Of a stretch of 64,000 nucleotides of DNA, positions 16,584 through 26,284 are shown piece after piece. This stretch comes from Candidatus Didemnitutus sp. (GTDB taxonomy: Bacteria; Verrucomicrobiota; Verrucomicrobiia; Opitutales; Opitutaceae): assembly GCA_019634575.1 (NCBI GenBank), contig JAHCAY010000003.1, forward strand, positions 248,001 to 312,000, given 5' to 3'. The notes under the pieces were generated by a model. That model was given only the letters and a program-made list of their open reading frames with translations, was not told the DNA's origin and made no database searches. Positions within the stretch are counted from its first letter, which is position 1, and each line of letters begins with the position of its first letter. The position numbers and the translations under genes were made by a program.

Positions 16584-19136
16584 TCACTTTTTTGCTTCAC
16601 CTGACTTCCCGTGCCGCGAGGCGACACACTCACCAACAAAAAGCGGCATACCGTCCTCTCCACGAGCAATGTCGCCATGTTCGTCGCACCAAGCCACGAC
16701 TTCATTATAGAAATCAGTGACGTTAGCAGGGCTCGATATGAGGTGGCCCTCACCCCAATAACGAAGAAAGCGAGAGCGCTTTCCTTGACGTTGAAGTGCC
16801 ATAAAGAATTGCTCCCCCTGTTGCAGGGCCACATAATCAACATCGCCCTGCTGAATCAGTAATGGTGTGTTAACTCGATCAACGAAGTTGATCGGATTAT
16901 TGCGCCGGTACCGCTCGGAATCCTTCCACGGCGGATTACCCATTCGGCCAGCTCCGGTTTCGATGAGCGCCTGCATCGAATGAGTGGCTAGAGCGGCGTC
17001 GTCCGCATAGCGATAGCGAGCATCCAATGTTCCATAAATGCTAACAAGATCAGAAACGCCAGCAAGCGCAATAGCAGCCTTAAAACGGTCCGTCTGTTCT
17101 ATGAGGCCGTAAACACCGTAACCACCGTAACTATGGCCGATCAATATAAGCCTATTGGGATCGGCAATCCCATCCGCGATGACCGCATCAACTGCCGGCA
17201 AGACACCCTCGGGTAGGCGCATCCACGGATCATCCGGCAACCCTTCTGGACTTAAAGGAACTGATACAATCATTTTCACAAATCCACGTGCAGGTATTAT
17301 GTAATCGTTTAGCGTATTTGTGCTGTTGATTGATGTTGGCATGTATTTCTCCCCGATTATTTTTCCTCCATAAACTTCGACAATTGTTGGATACCTCCGC
17401 CCTGACACGTATCCATATGGAAGTATTACCGCCGCATTCAGCTCTTCCCCTTTTAGGCTTTTATAGCTTATGATGCGCGTCTTCGGTTCTTCTATCTTCG
17501 CAAGAAAGCCGTTTCGTTGAAGAACTAGCTTTGGTGTCTCTTCGGGCCAAACACGCCAAAGGAACGTCCCGCGGCGTGAGACTTCGGTGAAGAGCATCTG
17601 CCCATCGTCCGGTCGATAAGCGCGCAACATAGATTCACGCGTCGGTTTCACCAACTTACGGGCCCTTCCCGAATCAATATCAAACTTCAGCAGCGCATCA
17701 CCATCCTCCGTTTCAAGGATAAGTTCGGATACTTGAGTGCCTGCGCGCGTCGATAAATAGTCTCCGCGACGGCCACGCTTTGGCCACGCTATTGAATGGA
17801 CGAAACGTGTATCAGGAATTTCGACTGTAGTGCCCGTAAAGTTCCCCGGACATATTTCATAAAGCCTACCAGCGGCCACCCCAAAGAAGCGATCACTGCC
17901 CCTCGCCCTCCATAGCTGGGTTGGCACGTTGGGGAGATCCTTGGAGATATTTGCCACGGGACCGCTCTCGTCAAGGAGCCACCAATCGCGCCGATCGTCG
18001 GGGGCAACCCGAGAGCGCCCCGGCGCCGACGCGCCGCGCAAGATGAGCTGAGAACTACCACACCACTCCAGTTCTACTGATCCGTACGGAATGCTGCTCG
18101 CATCGATATCACCGAGGCGCACCTGAGTGGAGCGGCGTGTCATCAGATCGATGCGAAACAATGCCGGTCGCTCATCTCCTGAGACCAAATAGCCGAGCAA
18201 AGCGAGATAGCGTCCATCAGGTGACCACCGAAGAGATGTTACGACGACGTCTTCAGGCATGGCTCCATCGATTGCCAACCGACCTTCAGCTAGGTCGTAA
18301 ATCTCCAAGGTTGAGATCTCACCAGTGCGAAGTGAAAGCGGAGAGTCGCTACTCCGAACTGCCCCGGCTTGGCGACAATAGGCAATCAGCCGGCAATCGG
18401 GAGACAACTCCCACGCGGTCGTCAGCCCGGTCGCAACTGTTCGGACCGTATTCGAAGCCAAATCAACAATTGCGAGTCGCCCTTGGGGGCGCTTCGAGAA
18501 GTCGACGGGGGCCCCTGAATCTAGTACACTAACCGTAACCGATTTCCCAGATGCGGAAGCCGCCCAGAGCGGCGGCGCCCTCATCTGAGTTTCCTGCTCG
18601 ATGGCTCCGTCCAGGCGCACACCTTCGCCAACCTCGGCACAGACTATTCTGCTTTCATCGATCCACGCAAACGGGCGTTCGTAGAGGTTAGTGTCTGGCA
18701 TGCCCAAACCGTCCACCACTTTCGGAGCGCCTGTGATTCCATTCCGGAAGGAGAATGACGTGCGACCGAGTGAATCGATCTTTACTAACGCGAGTGCTCC
18801 GCCCATAGGAGACCACATAGGGGCAAGCCAACCAGAATGTGTTTCAAGCCCATTGGTGGTGTTGTGCGGCTCGGAATCGCCGCGGCGATGCAACCACACA
18901 TCAGCGTCGGCATTGCCCCAGAAGAATCCGAGGCGATGATTCGTCCAGTCCTTCTTCGGTCGGACGAGAGTAATCGCGATAGCTTCGCCATCCGGAGAGA
19001 ACGCAAATGGGCCACCGTAGACGCGCCCAAATTGCTCGATCTCGAATATATCGGATACTCGGAATGGACGCCCTTCAGAAGCTAAAAGCACGTGCGCCAC
19101 GACAAACGCGGCTATGAAAAGAGGCCGGTATAGCAT
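16584..19136 (-). CDS. S9 family serine peptidase (prolyl oligopeptidase type), exported
   Basis: 850 aa. The N-terminal signal peptide (MLYRPLFIAAFVVAHVLLAS) predicts periplasmic location. A beta-propeller region of about 500 aa (FSPDGEAIAI, LRWSPDGRYLALLGY) is followed by an alpha/beta-hydrolase domain with nucleophile Ser669 in GHSYGGYG, acid Asp in QGDVDYV at about 767 and His in WGEGH at about 798. The family cleaves short peptides. It follows the TonB-dependent receptor by 73 bases on the same strand, which suggests peptide import followed by trimming. Base composition is lower in G+C than the flanks and codon use differs, which points to transfer together with the receptor. Confidence 0.92.
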   Translation of the reverse strand: MLYRPLFIAAFVVAHVLLASEGRPFRVSDIFEIEQFGRVYGGPFAFSPDGEAIAITLVRPKKDWTNHRLGFFWGNADADVWLHRRGDSEPHNTTNGLETHSGWLAPMWSPMGGALALVKIDSLGRTSFSFRNGITGAPKVVDGLGMPDTNLYERPFAWIDESRIVCAEVGEGVRLDGAIEQETQMRAPPLWAASASGKSVTVSVLDSGAPVDFSKRPQGRLAIVDLASNTVRTVATGLTTAWELSPDCRLIAYCRQAGAVRSSDSPLSLRTGEISTLEIYDLAEGRLAIDGAMPEDVVVTSLRWSPDGRYLALLGYLVSGDERPALFRIDLMTRRSTQVRLGDIDASSIPYGSVELEWCGSSQLILRGASAPGRSRVAPDDRRDWWLLDESGPVANISKDLPNVPTQLWRARGSDRFFGVAAGRLYEICPGNFTGTTVEIPDTRFVHSIAWPKRGRRGDYLSTRAGTQVSELILETEDGDALLKFDIDSGRARKLVKPTRESMLRAYRPDDGQMLFTEVSRRGTFLWRVWPEETPKLVLQRNGFLAKIEEPKTRIISYKSLKGEELNAAVILPYGYVSGRRYPTIVEVYGGKIIGEKYMPTSINSTNTLNDYIIPARGFVKMIVSVPLSPEGLPDDPWMRLPEGVLPAVDAVIADGIADPNRLILIGHSYGGYGVYGLIEQTDRFKAAIALAGVSDLVSIYGTLDARYRYADDAALATHSMQALIETGAGRMGNPPWKDSERYRRNNPINFVDRVNTPLLIQQGDVDYVALQQGEQFFMALQRQGKRSRFLRYWGEGHLISSPANVTDFYNEVVAWCDEHGDIARGEDGMPLFVGECVASRHGKSGEAKK

Positions 19137-19209
19137 ATGCCTTGTGAGGGCGTTATATTTTCTTATGCGGATAGAACTGACCGAATCACATTTTCGTTCA
19201 CCAGCATCC

Positions 19210-21942
19210 TTAAAACTTCTTTATTACAGCGACGCTTACGAGTCGTCCGAGCGCGGAGTAATTGGTCGAGTCATAATTCGCCCAGTCTGACAATCCAAGG
19301 GGATGCGCTCCGAACAACGGTGGATGCCTGTTCAATAAATTTGTCGCCGCAACGTTGACCTCAAGATCCCCAAATAATTCAGAATGCGTCGCGAAATTGC
19401 AAATCGCATCAATGGTTAGCATTGAATCCGTACGTTTGGTTGGCGCAACTGTCGTGTCGGTCACGCCGGAAATCAGATTGGCATTCGTCGATAAGGTAAG
19501 ACCTCCTTGCGACCAAGTCGCACCAATTCTACCCTTAAAATTCGCTGGGAAAAACGCCGTGCCTGCCGCCTCTTGCTCGGCCGCCATCGCAGTAAGCTTT
19601 CGCGTGGACTCTATAATCCAACTGCCGGTAGCGCTCAGAACGAGCTTTCCATTAAACGCATTCATTCGGTAACGTAGGCTAGCGTCGATTCCATTCATAT
19701 ATTGTTTTGCGACGTTCGCTTGACGATTGTCTACTAATGCGTAAACTAGTCCGCTGTTATAGGCCGTCAGCAGAGCGTCCACGGGAGGGGAGGAGAAGCT
19801 TGCGCTTGTGGCATAACCGGGAAGCGCTGCCGCGCGCCCAACCGCGCTGAACGCCGATGCAATTTCGGAGTTGCTCGGGTTCAATTTCACAAAAGACGAA
19901 AATGCGGGGTTTGTCAGGGCCTGAGTTATTGGCGCGATCGGAAACCTCACTCGATCGGTGTAATCGATAGTAAACGAATTAACCTCGATATCTAGACCGG
20001 GAATATTTTCTGGGCGCGCTACAAAGCCAACTGTGAGCACTTCAGCACGGGCAGGATGAAGATCTCGATTGCCGCCTCGCAGTTCTAGGACCGCAGTACC
20101 GGCGGACCCAGGAGGATTTCCACGAGCGATTGGCCTAGCCAGAGAAATAGTGGGAACTTGAAATTGCTCGTTTAGCGTCGGGACCTTGAAGCTTCGTCCC
20201 CAGCTCGCTTTTATATCGATGCCAGCCAAGATGCTCCAAAGAGCGCCAATTTTCGGCGTTGTTGTGCCACCGAAGCTTCGGTATTCTTCGTGACGAATAG
20301 CTCCATTGAATATTAATTTTCGAACGAGGGCAATTTTCTGTTTTTCACCAACTACAGGAAGATTGATCTCCGCGTAATTATAGTAACTTCTATCTTCGCC
20401 ACTTACGTTCGCCGTGCTGGTGGTTAAATCAAAACTTTGGAACGTTCCTTCTCTCCATCCACCACCAACCGAAAGCCGCGCGTCGCCACCGGGAAGATGA
20501 AATACTGGTCCTTCAGATTGAACACTCGCCGAAGACGCCCTATTTTCGTAACGCGTAGGTTGATCCAATAACTTGGTAGCGTCATCGGCAAGAACATCCA
20601 GGTCCCAGTCGATCTTATTACTACCCCAAGATCCTTGGAGGCATAGACTCCAATCCATCGGCAGACTTAGACGCAGAGACGGTGAAATTCCGAAAATCTC
20701 GCTTTCCGATCGGACGAAATTGATCATATGATTAGTGCGATCGTCCACAGTTTGGCTGTGCTTCCGCGAAGTATAGAACCCATCTAAAGTGAATTCAATA
20801 TCCGCACCGATCCTTTGATGGCCACTGAATAGAATTCCGCGCTGTTTTGAGGAAGGATAGAGGGTGGTGTCGCCCAAGGTCGTCGGAAGATATTTCCGTT
20901 GATTCGATTTAACTTGTCCGACATTGTAAATTTCGCCGGCTATAATGAGTCCGCCTGATTTCCAAGTTGTGCCTGTCGTCGCGTTGAACTGTTGGTTATT
21001 AAAGCCACCATCGGTCGCAGACCCGATTCGTGCTGATATTTCAGCTCCATTGTAGTCGCGCTTAAGAATGACATTTGCGACGCCGCCAATCGCATCAGAT
21101 CCGTATATTGCAGAAGCTCCGTCCAATACGATTTCGATCCTATTAATAGCCGAGGTTGGAATCACAGTGATATCTGTTGCTTGCGTAAACCCATCATAGG
21201 GGAGCCGCGCGCCATTTAAGAGCACTAGTGTCGCATCAGGCCCGAGACCACGTAGATTTAACGACGAGCCGCCCGAGAAATTTTGGTTTGCCTGCGAACC
21301 AGTTACTGACGAAGGCGCCCCGCTTTGCACACCTGGATTTTGTCCTCCCGAGAAATTTTGCGGCAAAGCGCGAATCACTTCACCCAGATCATTGTGCCCG
21401 GACATGCGCATCTCGGTATCGCGAATTGTCACTAATGGAGAAGTCGGCTGCCCGCCACGGATCTGAGTGCCAGTGACTGTGAAGGTATCGAGCTTCAACA
21501 ATCCACTTTCATCTCTCTTGAGGATTTTTTCGGGGCGGACGATCTTCTCGACCACCCTTACGGCGTTTTTTGATTCAGCTGCTGTTTCCTTGCGAACGGA
21601 GAACGCGCCGGTGTTGCGGTCTTGGACCACGACGAGTCCGGTGTCGGCAAGCATGGCGTCGAGGGCATCACGAGCTGGCATCTCGCCGGTTACCGCGTTT
21701 GTGCGGACGCCTTGGACAAGTTTGGAGGGAAAGATCACCTCCAACCCAGACTGCTGAGAGAAATTGCGGAGCGACTTCTCCGCGGAGTCGGCGGGCAGAT
21801 TGAAAGGCTGCTTTGGGGCGTCCGCAGCGAAGGCCAACGCCGAAAGGCAAAGGCTCGTGCAGAAAGCGAGGACGCGAAGGAACGAGGAGGTGAGCCTCGG
21901 TGGGGTAAGCGGGGCCGCGAGGGTGGTCATATTCCCTGACAC
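19210..21942 (-). CDS. TonB-dependent outer-membrane receptor with STN signalling domain
   Basis: 910 aa. It has a signal peptide to about residue 40 (ending SALAFAADA), then an STN domain at 45-125 (FNLPADSAEKSLRNFSQQSG, VTGEMPARDALDAML), a linker, a plug domain (150-290: DLGEVIRALPQNFSGG, IEIVLDGASAIYGSDAIGGV) and a 22-strand-type barrel ending in Phe (VAVIKKF). The STN domain lets a FecA-type receptor talk to FecR and its sigma factor, both encoded upstream. The ligand is unknown; the S9 peptidase downstream suggests a peptide. G+C drops sharply between the STN part (GC-rich like its neighbours) and the plug/barrel, suggesting a chimeric gene. Confidence 0.93.
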   Translation of the reverse strand: MSGNMTTLAAPLTPPRLTSSFLRVLAFCTSLCLSALAFAADAPKQPFNLPADSAEKSLRNFSQQSGLEVIFPSKLVQGVRTNAVTGEMPARDALDAMLADTGLVVVQDRNTGAFSVRKETAAESKNAVRVVEKIVRPEKILKRDESGLLKLDTFTVTGTQIRGGQPTSPLVTIRDTEMRMSGHNDLGEVIRALPQNFSGGQNPGVQSGAPSSVTGSQANQNFSGGSSLNLRGLGPDATLVLLNGARLPYDGFTQATDITVIPTSAINRIEIVLDGASAIYGSDAIGGVANVILKRDYNGAEISARIGSATDGGFNNQQFNATTGTTWKSGGLIIAGEIYNVGQVKSNQRKYLPTTLGDTTLYPSSKQRGILFSGHQRIGADIEFTLDGFYTSRKHSQTVDDRTNHMINFVRSESEIFGISPSLRLSLPMDWSLCLQGSWGSNKIDWDLDVLADDATKLLDQPTRYENRASSASVQSEGPVFHLPGGDARLSVGGGWREGTFQSFDLTTSTANVSGEDRSYYNYAEINLPVVGEKQKIALVRKLIFNGAIRHEEYRSFGGTTTPKIGALWSILAGIDIKASWGRSFKVPTLNEQFQVPTISLARPIARGNPPGSAGTAVLELRGGNRDLHPARAEVLTVGFVARPENIPGLDIEVNSFTIDYTDRVRFPIAPITQALTNPAFSSFVKLNPSNSEIASAFSAVGRAAALPGYATSASFSSPPVDALLTAYNSGLVYALVDNRQANVAKQYMNGIDASLRYRMNAFNGKLVLSATGSWIIESTRKLTAMAAEQEAAGTAFFPANFKGRIGATWSQGGLTLSTNANLISGVTDTTVAPTKRTDSMLTIDAICNFATHSELFGDLEVNVAATNLLNRHPPLFGAHPLGLSDWANYDSTNYSALGRLVSVAVIKKF

Positions 21943-22005
21943 GGCGGTGGTTCAAAAACCTGCCACGAGAATTTGCCAATTTCGTGACATTTTCTTTGGT
22001 GCGAG

Positions 22006-22989
22006 TCAGCGCGCCCGGCGTAGTACGATGCGGTCCGGTTCGCGCTCCACCCGAACGCTGCCGGCATCCTCAAGGACGTCAACAAGGGTTTCGGTGTTGT
22101 CGGCACGAAAAATGCCGGAGACGGGCATCTGCGCGAGCTCCGGATCCACCACGATGAGCTTCCGCTTTGCATAGCGGTTCATCTGTTGCACGGCTTCCGA
22201 AAGCGGCATCTCGGAAAATTCTATTCTGGGCGCTTTCCAAGCGAGACGCGTGGAAAGCTCCTGATCTGAAATGGCACTGGGAGCAAAGGGCTCGGGCTTG
22301 GCCAGCTCGATTGACAATTGGTTACCGGCGGCAACGACAACCGGTTCGGGTGCAGCTACGGTGGCAACCGTCTCGGGCAGCTTCCGCTCCACCGCCACCC
22401 TACCCTCGGTGACAACCAGATCGACTTGCGAACCACCGAGCTGTACCGCAAATGCAGTTCCGACCGCACGGAAATCAACGCCACCGGCGGTGACGATGAA
22501 GGGCCGAGCCGGATTCTTGGCGACTTGGAAGTGGACTTCGCCAGAAGTGAGTGCGACGCGCCGGAGATCAGCCGAATAGCTTACGTCGATGTGAGCACCG
22601 GCCTTGAGGTAGACGATGGTGCCATCCTCAAGGGTGCGGGTTTCCGGCAGCAGCACGACCGAGCGAGGCTCAGGGATGTGAGAGGACTGCTGCTGCCACC
22701 AGAAGCCGACGAAGCAAAGACAGAGAGCCAATACTAGCGACGTGCCGAGACGTCGGCGACGGCGCTGCTGAGCACGCGCTGCCAGACGCGAAAGCACTTC
22801 GTCGGCTTGACCCGCGCTGAGGGGACGATCGAGGGTCGACCACGCTTTCTCTTTCCGAGCAAGCGCCTCGGCGTGGGCCGGCTCCAGTTGCCAATTGGCG
22901 AACTCGGCCTGTTCGGAAGCGGTTAGACCCGCGTCGCGCTTGAGGATCCAGCCAGCGGCGGCGGAATCGATCTGGGAGGAGCGCTTCAT
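22006..22989 (-). CDS. FecR family anti-sigma / sigma regulator
   Basis: 327 aa. The N-terminal cytoplasmic DUF4880-like part (AAGWILKRDAGLTASEQAEF) is followed by one membrane helix (SLVLALCLCFVGFWW, about residues 83-100), a periplasmic FecR domain (EDGTIVYLKAGAHIDVSYS, VTEGRVAVE) and a C-terminal STN-like segment (MPLSEAVQQMNRYAKRKLIV). It relays the occupied state of the TonB receptor to the sigma factor. The start overlaps the sigma-factor stop by 4 bases (22986-22989), so the two are translationally coupled; the receptor gene follows after 63 bases. Confidence 0.93.
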   Translation of the reverse strand: MKRSSQIDSAAAGWILKRDAGLTASEQAEFANWQLEPAHAEALARKEKAWSTLDRPLSAGQADEVLSRLAARAQQRRRRRLGTSLVLALCLCFVGFWWQQQSSHIPEPRSVVLLPETRTLEDGTIVYLKAGAHIDVSYSADLRRVALTSGEVHFQVAKNPARPFIVTAGGVDFRAVGTAFAVQLGGSQVDLVVTEGRVAVERKLPETVATVAAPEPVVVAAGNQLSIELAKPEPFAPSAISDQELSTRLAWKAPRIEFSEMPLSEAVQQMNRYAKRKLIVVDPELAQMPVSGIFRADNTETLVDVLEDAGSVRVEREPDRIVLRRAR

Positions 22990-23561
22990 TTGAGGCCGGT
23001 GACGCCGCGGGCGCGGAGGAAGTTCTCGCAGCGGTCGAGACCTTTGGCGCCCTGGGTTTCGACGGTGCGCTCTTCGATCCCCATGCGGGCGGCGATGTCC
23101 TTTTGAGATAGACCGCGGAGCTTGCGGAGGATCACGATCTCGCGGCAGCGGGGCGGCAACGTCTCGATCGCTTCCACGAGGAGATCGATTTCCTCGGAGG
23201 TGCAGGCAGCGTCGGCGGCGGAAGGCTTCGCGTCCAAGACTTCGAGCGTGGAAATATCCGCAACCGCGTCCACCGGAGACGCTCGGTGGTGGCGAAGGGT
23301 GTCGATCGCGAGGTGACGGGCTACTTTGTAGAGGAAGCTCTTGGCAGACTGGATCGGATTGGAAACCTGACGACGCCAGACGCGGAGGTAGGATTCCTGC
23401 ACGACGTCGTCGACGTCGCGAACGGAAGGGAATTGGCCGCGGAGGTAGGCTTTGAGCGACGCGTCGTGCGCGTGGACTTCGTCACGAAACCACTGGGCCT
23501 GCGACGCAGGAGGGGCGGACGCAGCGAGATTCGTCGAAGGGGGCTGAGTCGGCGAGCTCAT
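22986..23561 (-). CDS. ECF sigma factor, FecI type
   Basis: 191 aa from ATG 23561, chosen because family homology starts just after it; the frame is open upstream but reads as non-coding. Sigma-70 region 2 spans about 30-95 (DVDDVVQESYLRVWRR, ARHLAIDTLRHHRAS) and region 4 about 135-185 (LPPRCREIVILRKLRGLSQKDIAARMG). It should direct RNA polymerase to the receptor operon when released by the FecR protein with which it overlaps. First gene of the sigma, FecR, receptor, peptidase series. Confidence 0.92.
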   Translation of the reverse strand: MSSPTQPPSTNLAASAPPASQAQWFRDEVHAHDASLKAYLRGQFPSVRDVDDVVQESYLRVWRRQVSNPIQSAKSFLYKVARHLAIDTLRHHRASPVDAVADISTLEVLDAKPSAADAACTSEEIDLLVEAIETLPPRCREIVILRKLRGLSQKDIAARMGIEERTVETQGAKGLDRCENFLRARGVTGLK

Positions 23562-24060
23562 GCGGGGACAAGCCACAGGTGGACCCGACCAAAGGAGCTG
23601 TCCAATGTTTTCCGGGGGACGGAAATGATATTTTTGAAAATTCTTGGGTGGGATTTTCCGGTCAGGATCGTGTGTCGAGGACAACGGCCCCACCGCCAGG
23701 ATCAAGGCGGAGCGGCGCTTTCGGGCTATGCGCTTGTCGGCGGTTTCCAGGCAGCGCGTGGTGCCGTGGGGCACGAGCCGAAGCTTGAGACGCAGCCGCC
23801 ACAGTCCGCGAGGACCGCGGATGAGCGCAGGGAGAGAGGAACGGGCCATGATGAAGGAGACCGCTGCCGGACACCGCCGTCAGCGGCCGATGCACACACT
23901 AGCCCGGCCAAGAACCGGGAACGATCTACCTCTACTGACAAACGAGAGCGCTGGATCCCATGAGGTATGACAGGGCAACACGCGGCCGGGCCGATTTGCC
24001 CCGGCGGCCCGGCCGCGGTTGCACTTGCCCGGTGTCCTATGAACCGAACCCACCGGGAAA
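23562..24060. other. 499-base gap upstream of the sigma factor
   Basis: No gene is supported. It should contain the sigma operon promoter; an AT-rich patch lies at 23619-23650. A strong hairpin at 23975-24022 is listed separately. Open frames here are Arg/Ser-rich shadows. Confidence 0.45.
23975..24022 (-). terminator. strong GC hairpin downstream of the AraC-hypothetical pair
   Basis: A perfect 12-bp inverted repeat CGCGGCCGGGCC (23981-23992) / GGCCCGGCCGCG (24006-24017) is extended outward by 5 more pairs across a one-base bulge; the loop is 13 nt. It lies 39 bases past the stop of the 85-aa gene on the minus strand. There is no T run, so it is either an imperfect terminator or an mRNA-stabilising stem. 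Confidence 0.42.
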
Positions 24061-24318
24061 TCAGTTGAGAGACGGATCTCGGGCGACCGCCGCGCGTTTG
24101 CGTCGTGCGGAAGAGCGGCCGGAGCGAGGTGGCCAGCCAATGGAGTCGAGGTATTCGTCGACGAGGCCGGGGGAGTCGCGATGAGTGAGTTGGTGACGGA
24201 CGAGTTGCTCGTAGTTGGGAGCGGAGGGACCGAGGACACGTTGGAGATGACGGACCGCCGACTGGAACGCGCGGTGATCCGGCGGATCGAGACGAAAAGA
24301 AAGTGGCGGTCGCGGCAT
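24061..24318 (-). CDS. small hypothetical protein downstream of the AraC regulator
   Basis: 85 aa from ATG 24318, 5 bases past the AraC stop. It looks like real protein: PPLSFRLDPPDHRAFQSAVR, YEQLVRHQLTHRDSPGLVDE and LDSIGWPPRSG, then a basic tail. The mostly helical, amphipathic N-terminal part and basic C-terminus could suit DNA or RNA binding. No family was recognised. The tight spacing implies co-expression with the AraC regulator. Confidence 0.5.
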   Translation of the reverse strand: MPRPPLSFRLDPPDHRAFQSAVRHLQRVLGPSAPNYEQLVRHQLTHRDSPGLVDEYLDSIGWPPRSGRSSARRKRAAVARDPSLN

Positions 24319-24323
24319 GGGGA

Positions 24324-25160
24324 TCAGGCGAAGGTCGAGGGCGCGCGGCCGAAAAAGAGGAGGAACTTTTTGCACATGGCGGACTGGTCCTTGAAACCGA
24401 CGGATTGGGCGACTTGGACCAAGGGCATGCCGGTGGGAATGAGGGGACGAGCGCGGAAGCAGCGGCGGAGCGCGATGTACTCACGCAAGGAGAGACCGGT
24501 CCGCTGGGTGAACATGCGGGAGAAGTGGTGCTCGCTGATGCCGGCGATGGCAGCGAGTTGCTCGCGCGTGAAGTCTTCGTCGAGCTTGTCCTCGATCTGG
24601 TCGGTAATGCGCCGAAAGCGCTCGGCGACGAGACCGGACGTGCCCAAGCGAGCACGAGGACGCTGGAGGGCCGCCATGAGCTGGCCGGCGATGATCTTGC
24701 ACTGTTTCTCGACGAAGTCTGCGGGCGCGAGTTCCGGCTGCTTGAAATGCGGGCGGAGTGAATTGATCGCTTCCGCTGCGTCCCAGTCGATGCGCGTGAG
24801 ATCCACCAAGCGGAAGAGATGAGTTGCGGAGAGAGCGCCGGGAGGAAGTACAAGGCGCAGCACCGGTACCGGCTGATGCCAGGTTATGGCGTGCGGATGG
24901 CCGGCAGGCATCAGCCATATCTTCTCGGCGCGGACGGGATGACGACGCGGCTTCTGGTCTCCTTGCCAGGAGAAGAGAGCGGTGGCGGGGGCCAGCGTGA
25001 TGAGCGCCACGGGATGGGCCAGGCGCTGCTCGGGAACCGAGCACGCGGGTTGAAGGATGAAGACGAAACGCCGGCCCGAAGTTAGCTCGGGGACGCCATC
25101 GACTTCCTGGGGGAGGAGCGGGTTCTGCATTTGCTTGGTCGCCGACGCGTGGCCCCGCAT
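24324..25160 (-). CDS. AraC family transcriptional regulator
   Basis: 278 aa from ATG 25160, or 268 aa from 25130. The N-terminal cupin-like sensor domain (EKIWLMPAGHPHAITW) is followed by a C-terminal double helix-turn-helix: DEDFTREQLAAIAGISEHHF, SRMFTQRTGLSLREYIALRR, then LVQVAQSVGFKDQSAMCKKF. It is a regulator of an unknown, probably small-molecule-responsive, operon. It is followed at 5 bases by a small hypothetical gene and is divergent from a helix-turn-helix gene 147 bases away. Confidence 0.9.
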   Translation of the reverse strand: MRGHASATKQMQNPLLPQEVDGVPELTSGRRFVFILQPACSVPEQRLAHPVALITLAPATALFSWQGDQKPRRHPVRAEKIWLMPAGHPHAITWHQPVPVLRLVLPPGALSATHLFRLVDLTRIDWDAAEAINSLRPHFKQPELAPADFVEKQCKIIAGQLMAALQRPRARLGTSGLVAERFRRITDQIEDKLDEDFTREQLAAIAGISEHHFSRMFTQRTGLSLREYIALRRCFRARPLIPTGMPLVQVAQSVGFKDQSAMCKKFLLFFGRAPSTFA

Positions 25161-25307
25161 CGGCTGGGAAAGAATAAATGATATTGCGCGCGCTGACTTG
25201 TGCCGGCGTGCGCAATCGCTGCAAAAAATCACTTCCCGAGAGTCCTGCTCGGCATATTGCAACTATCGTTTATAGTGGGGAGTTACGGAATTCACTAGGA
25301 TGCGCGG

Positions 25308-25535
25308 GTGTCCGCCAGCAAAGCATCGATCAACTTGGGGAAAACCGTGCGCGAACTGAGGGTGCGCGCGAAGAAGAGCCAGATGGCTTTGGCGGAGGAC
25401 ACCGATCTGTCGCTGACGTACATCAGCGAGATTGAACGCGGGAAACGCAGCGTGTCGCTGGACGTCCTAGTGAAGGTGGCGCGGGCGTTCGACATGTCGC
25501 CCGGTGATCTGCTGAACAAAGCCGAGATTTGGTGA
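25308..25535 (+). CDS. XRE-type helix-turn-helix transcriptional regulator
   Basis: 75 aa from GTG 25308. It is a single XRE/HTH_3 domain: LGKTVRELRVRAKKSQMALA, then DLSLTYISEIERGKRSVSLD, then VLVKVARAFDMSPGDLLNKA, the complete five-helix pattern. Such minimal repressors control restriction-modification, mobile-element or stress genes. No partner toxin or methylase is adjacent. The ATG at 25300 is in another frame and gives no such domain. Confidence 0.9.
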   Translation: MSASKASINLGKTVRELRVRAKKSQMALAEDTDLSLTYISEIERGKRSVSLDVLVKVARAFDMSPGDLLNKAEIW

Positions 25536-25539
25536 CCGT

Positions 25540-25824
25540 TCAGGATTTCCAGAAATCGGAGGAAGGCTCATGCGGCAACGGAGCATCCGAGTTCCACTCC
25601 TCGGCGCGGACATCGATGGTTTCGGACAGCTCGGCCAGCTGATCGCGCAGCGCGCCGATCTGTGCCCGACCGCCTGGAACAAGGATCCAATAGACCGCGT
25701 ATGGTTCGTCCGCCGGACGCAAGAGCAGTGCACGGGGAAAGAGACGGTGCTGCCGTAGCACGATCGCCACTTGAAGCAAGGTGGTGCCGGCATCGGCACG
25801 GACTGTCAGGGTGACAGCGAACAT
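25540..25824 (-). CDS. small protein with ACT-like pattern
   Basis: 94 aa. MFAVTLTVRADAGTTLLQVA, then VLRQHRLFPRALLLRP, then YWILVPGGRAQIGALRDQLA and LSETIDVRAEEW. The beta-alpha-beta-beta-alpha-beta rhythm with an early 'VRAD.G...Q' turn resembles the single ACT domain of acetolactate synthase small subunits (IlvM type). There is no biosynthetic neighbour to support that, so it may be a free-standing ACT-like regulator. It is convergent with the XRE gene, 4 bases apart. Confidence 0.5.
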   Translation of the reverse strand: MFAVTLTVRADAGTTLLQVAIVLRQHRLFPRALLLRPADEPYAVYWILVPGGRAQIGALRDQLAELSETIDVRAEEWNSDAPLPHEPSSDFWKS

Positions 25825-26284
25825 CGTCGGGCGAAGGCGTGGGCTGCCGCCGACATCTTGCCAGAACGGCGGCAGCCAGGTGCATCGACTGCCTGAGGCA
25901 GTTCAGCGCACAGTTGGGCCTGCGGCCTGCGAAACGCAGGACGACAGAAAGGAAGAGACGCCGCGGACCTTTCCGGCTGCGATGCCGAAACCGGTGGACA
26001 GGCAGATGAAGCGGCAAAACACAGCGAGTAAGTCACGGGGCGTCGTGCCTAACACGGTTCAGGAGGTGAAATCCCACCGCGGAAAATATCTCGGGAAAGG
26101 GTATTTTCGGTGCAAGTGACTCGCAGAGGGTCAGCTGGGAAAAAGAACGGGGGAACGGACCGGAGGCGGGGCTTTCGATCGTCTAAGCTATTGAAATGAA
26201 ATGCATGTCGCATCCGAACTAACCGAAGGGCACCATGCCTTCACTGCCGGGGGCCAACGGCAGCGGAGTAGCGGTTCCGCTGTC
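25825..26284. other. 460-base gap, possibly structured
   Basis: No gene is supported. A stretch at about 26055-26170 (CAGGAGGTGAAATCCCACC, GGTGCAAGTGACTC, CAGCTGGG) contains short purine-rich blocks that look like pieces of a structured RNA, but I could not fit them to a known riboswitch. It lies 5' of the membrane-protein gene at 26285. Confidence 0.3.

Noticed and set aside
26055..26170. Possible cobalamin-type riboswitch (GGTGAAATCC and GGTGCAAGT blocks)
   Set aside because: Blocks are in the wrong order and the B12-box and kissing-loop elements are missing; the downstream gene has no B12 link.
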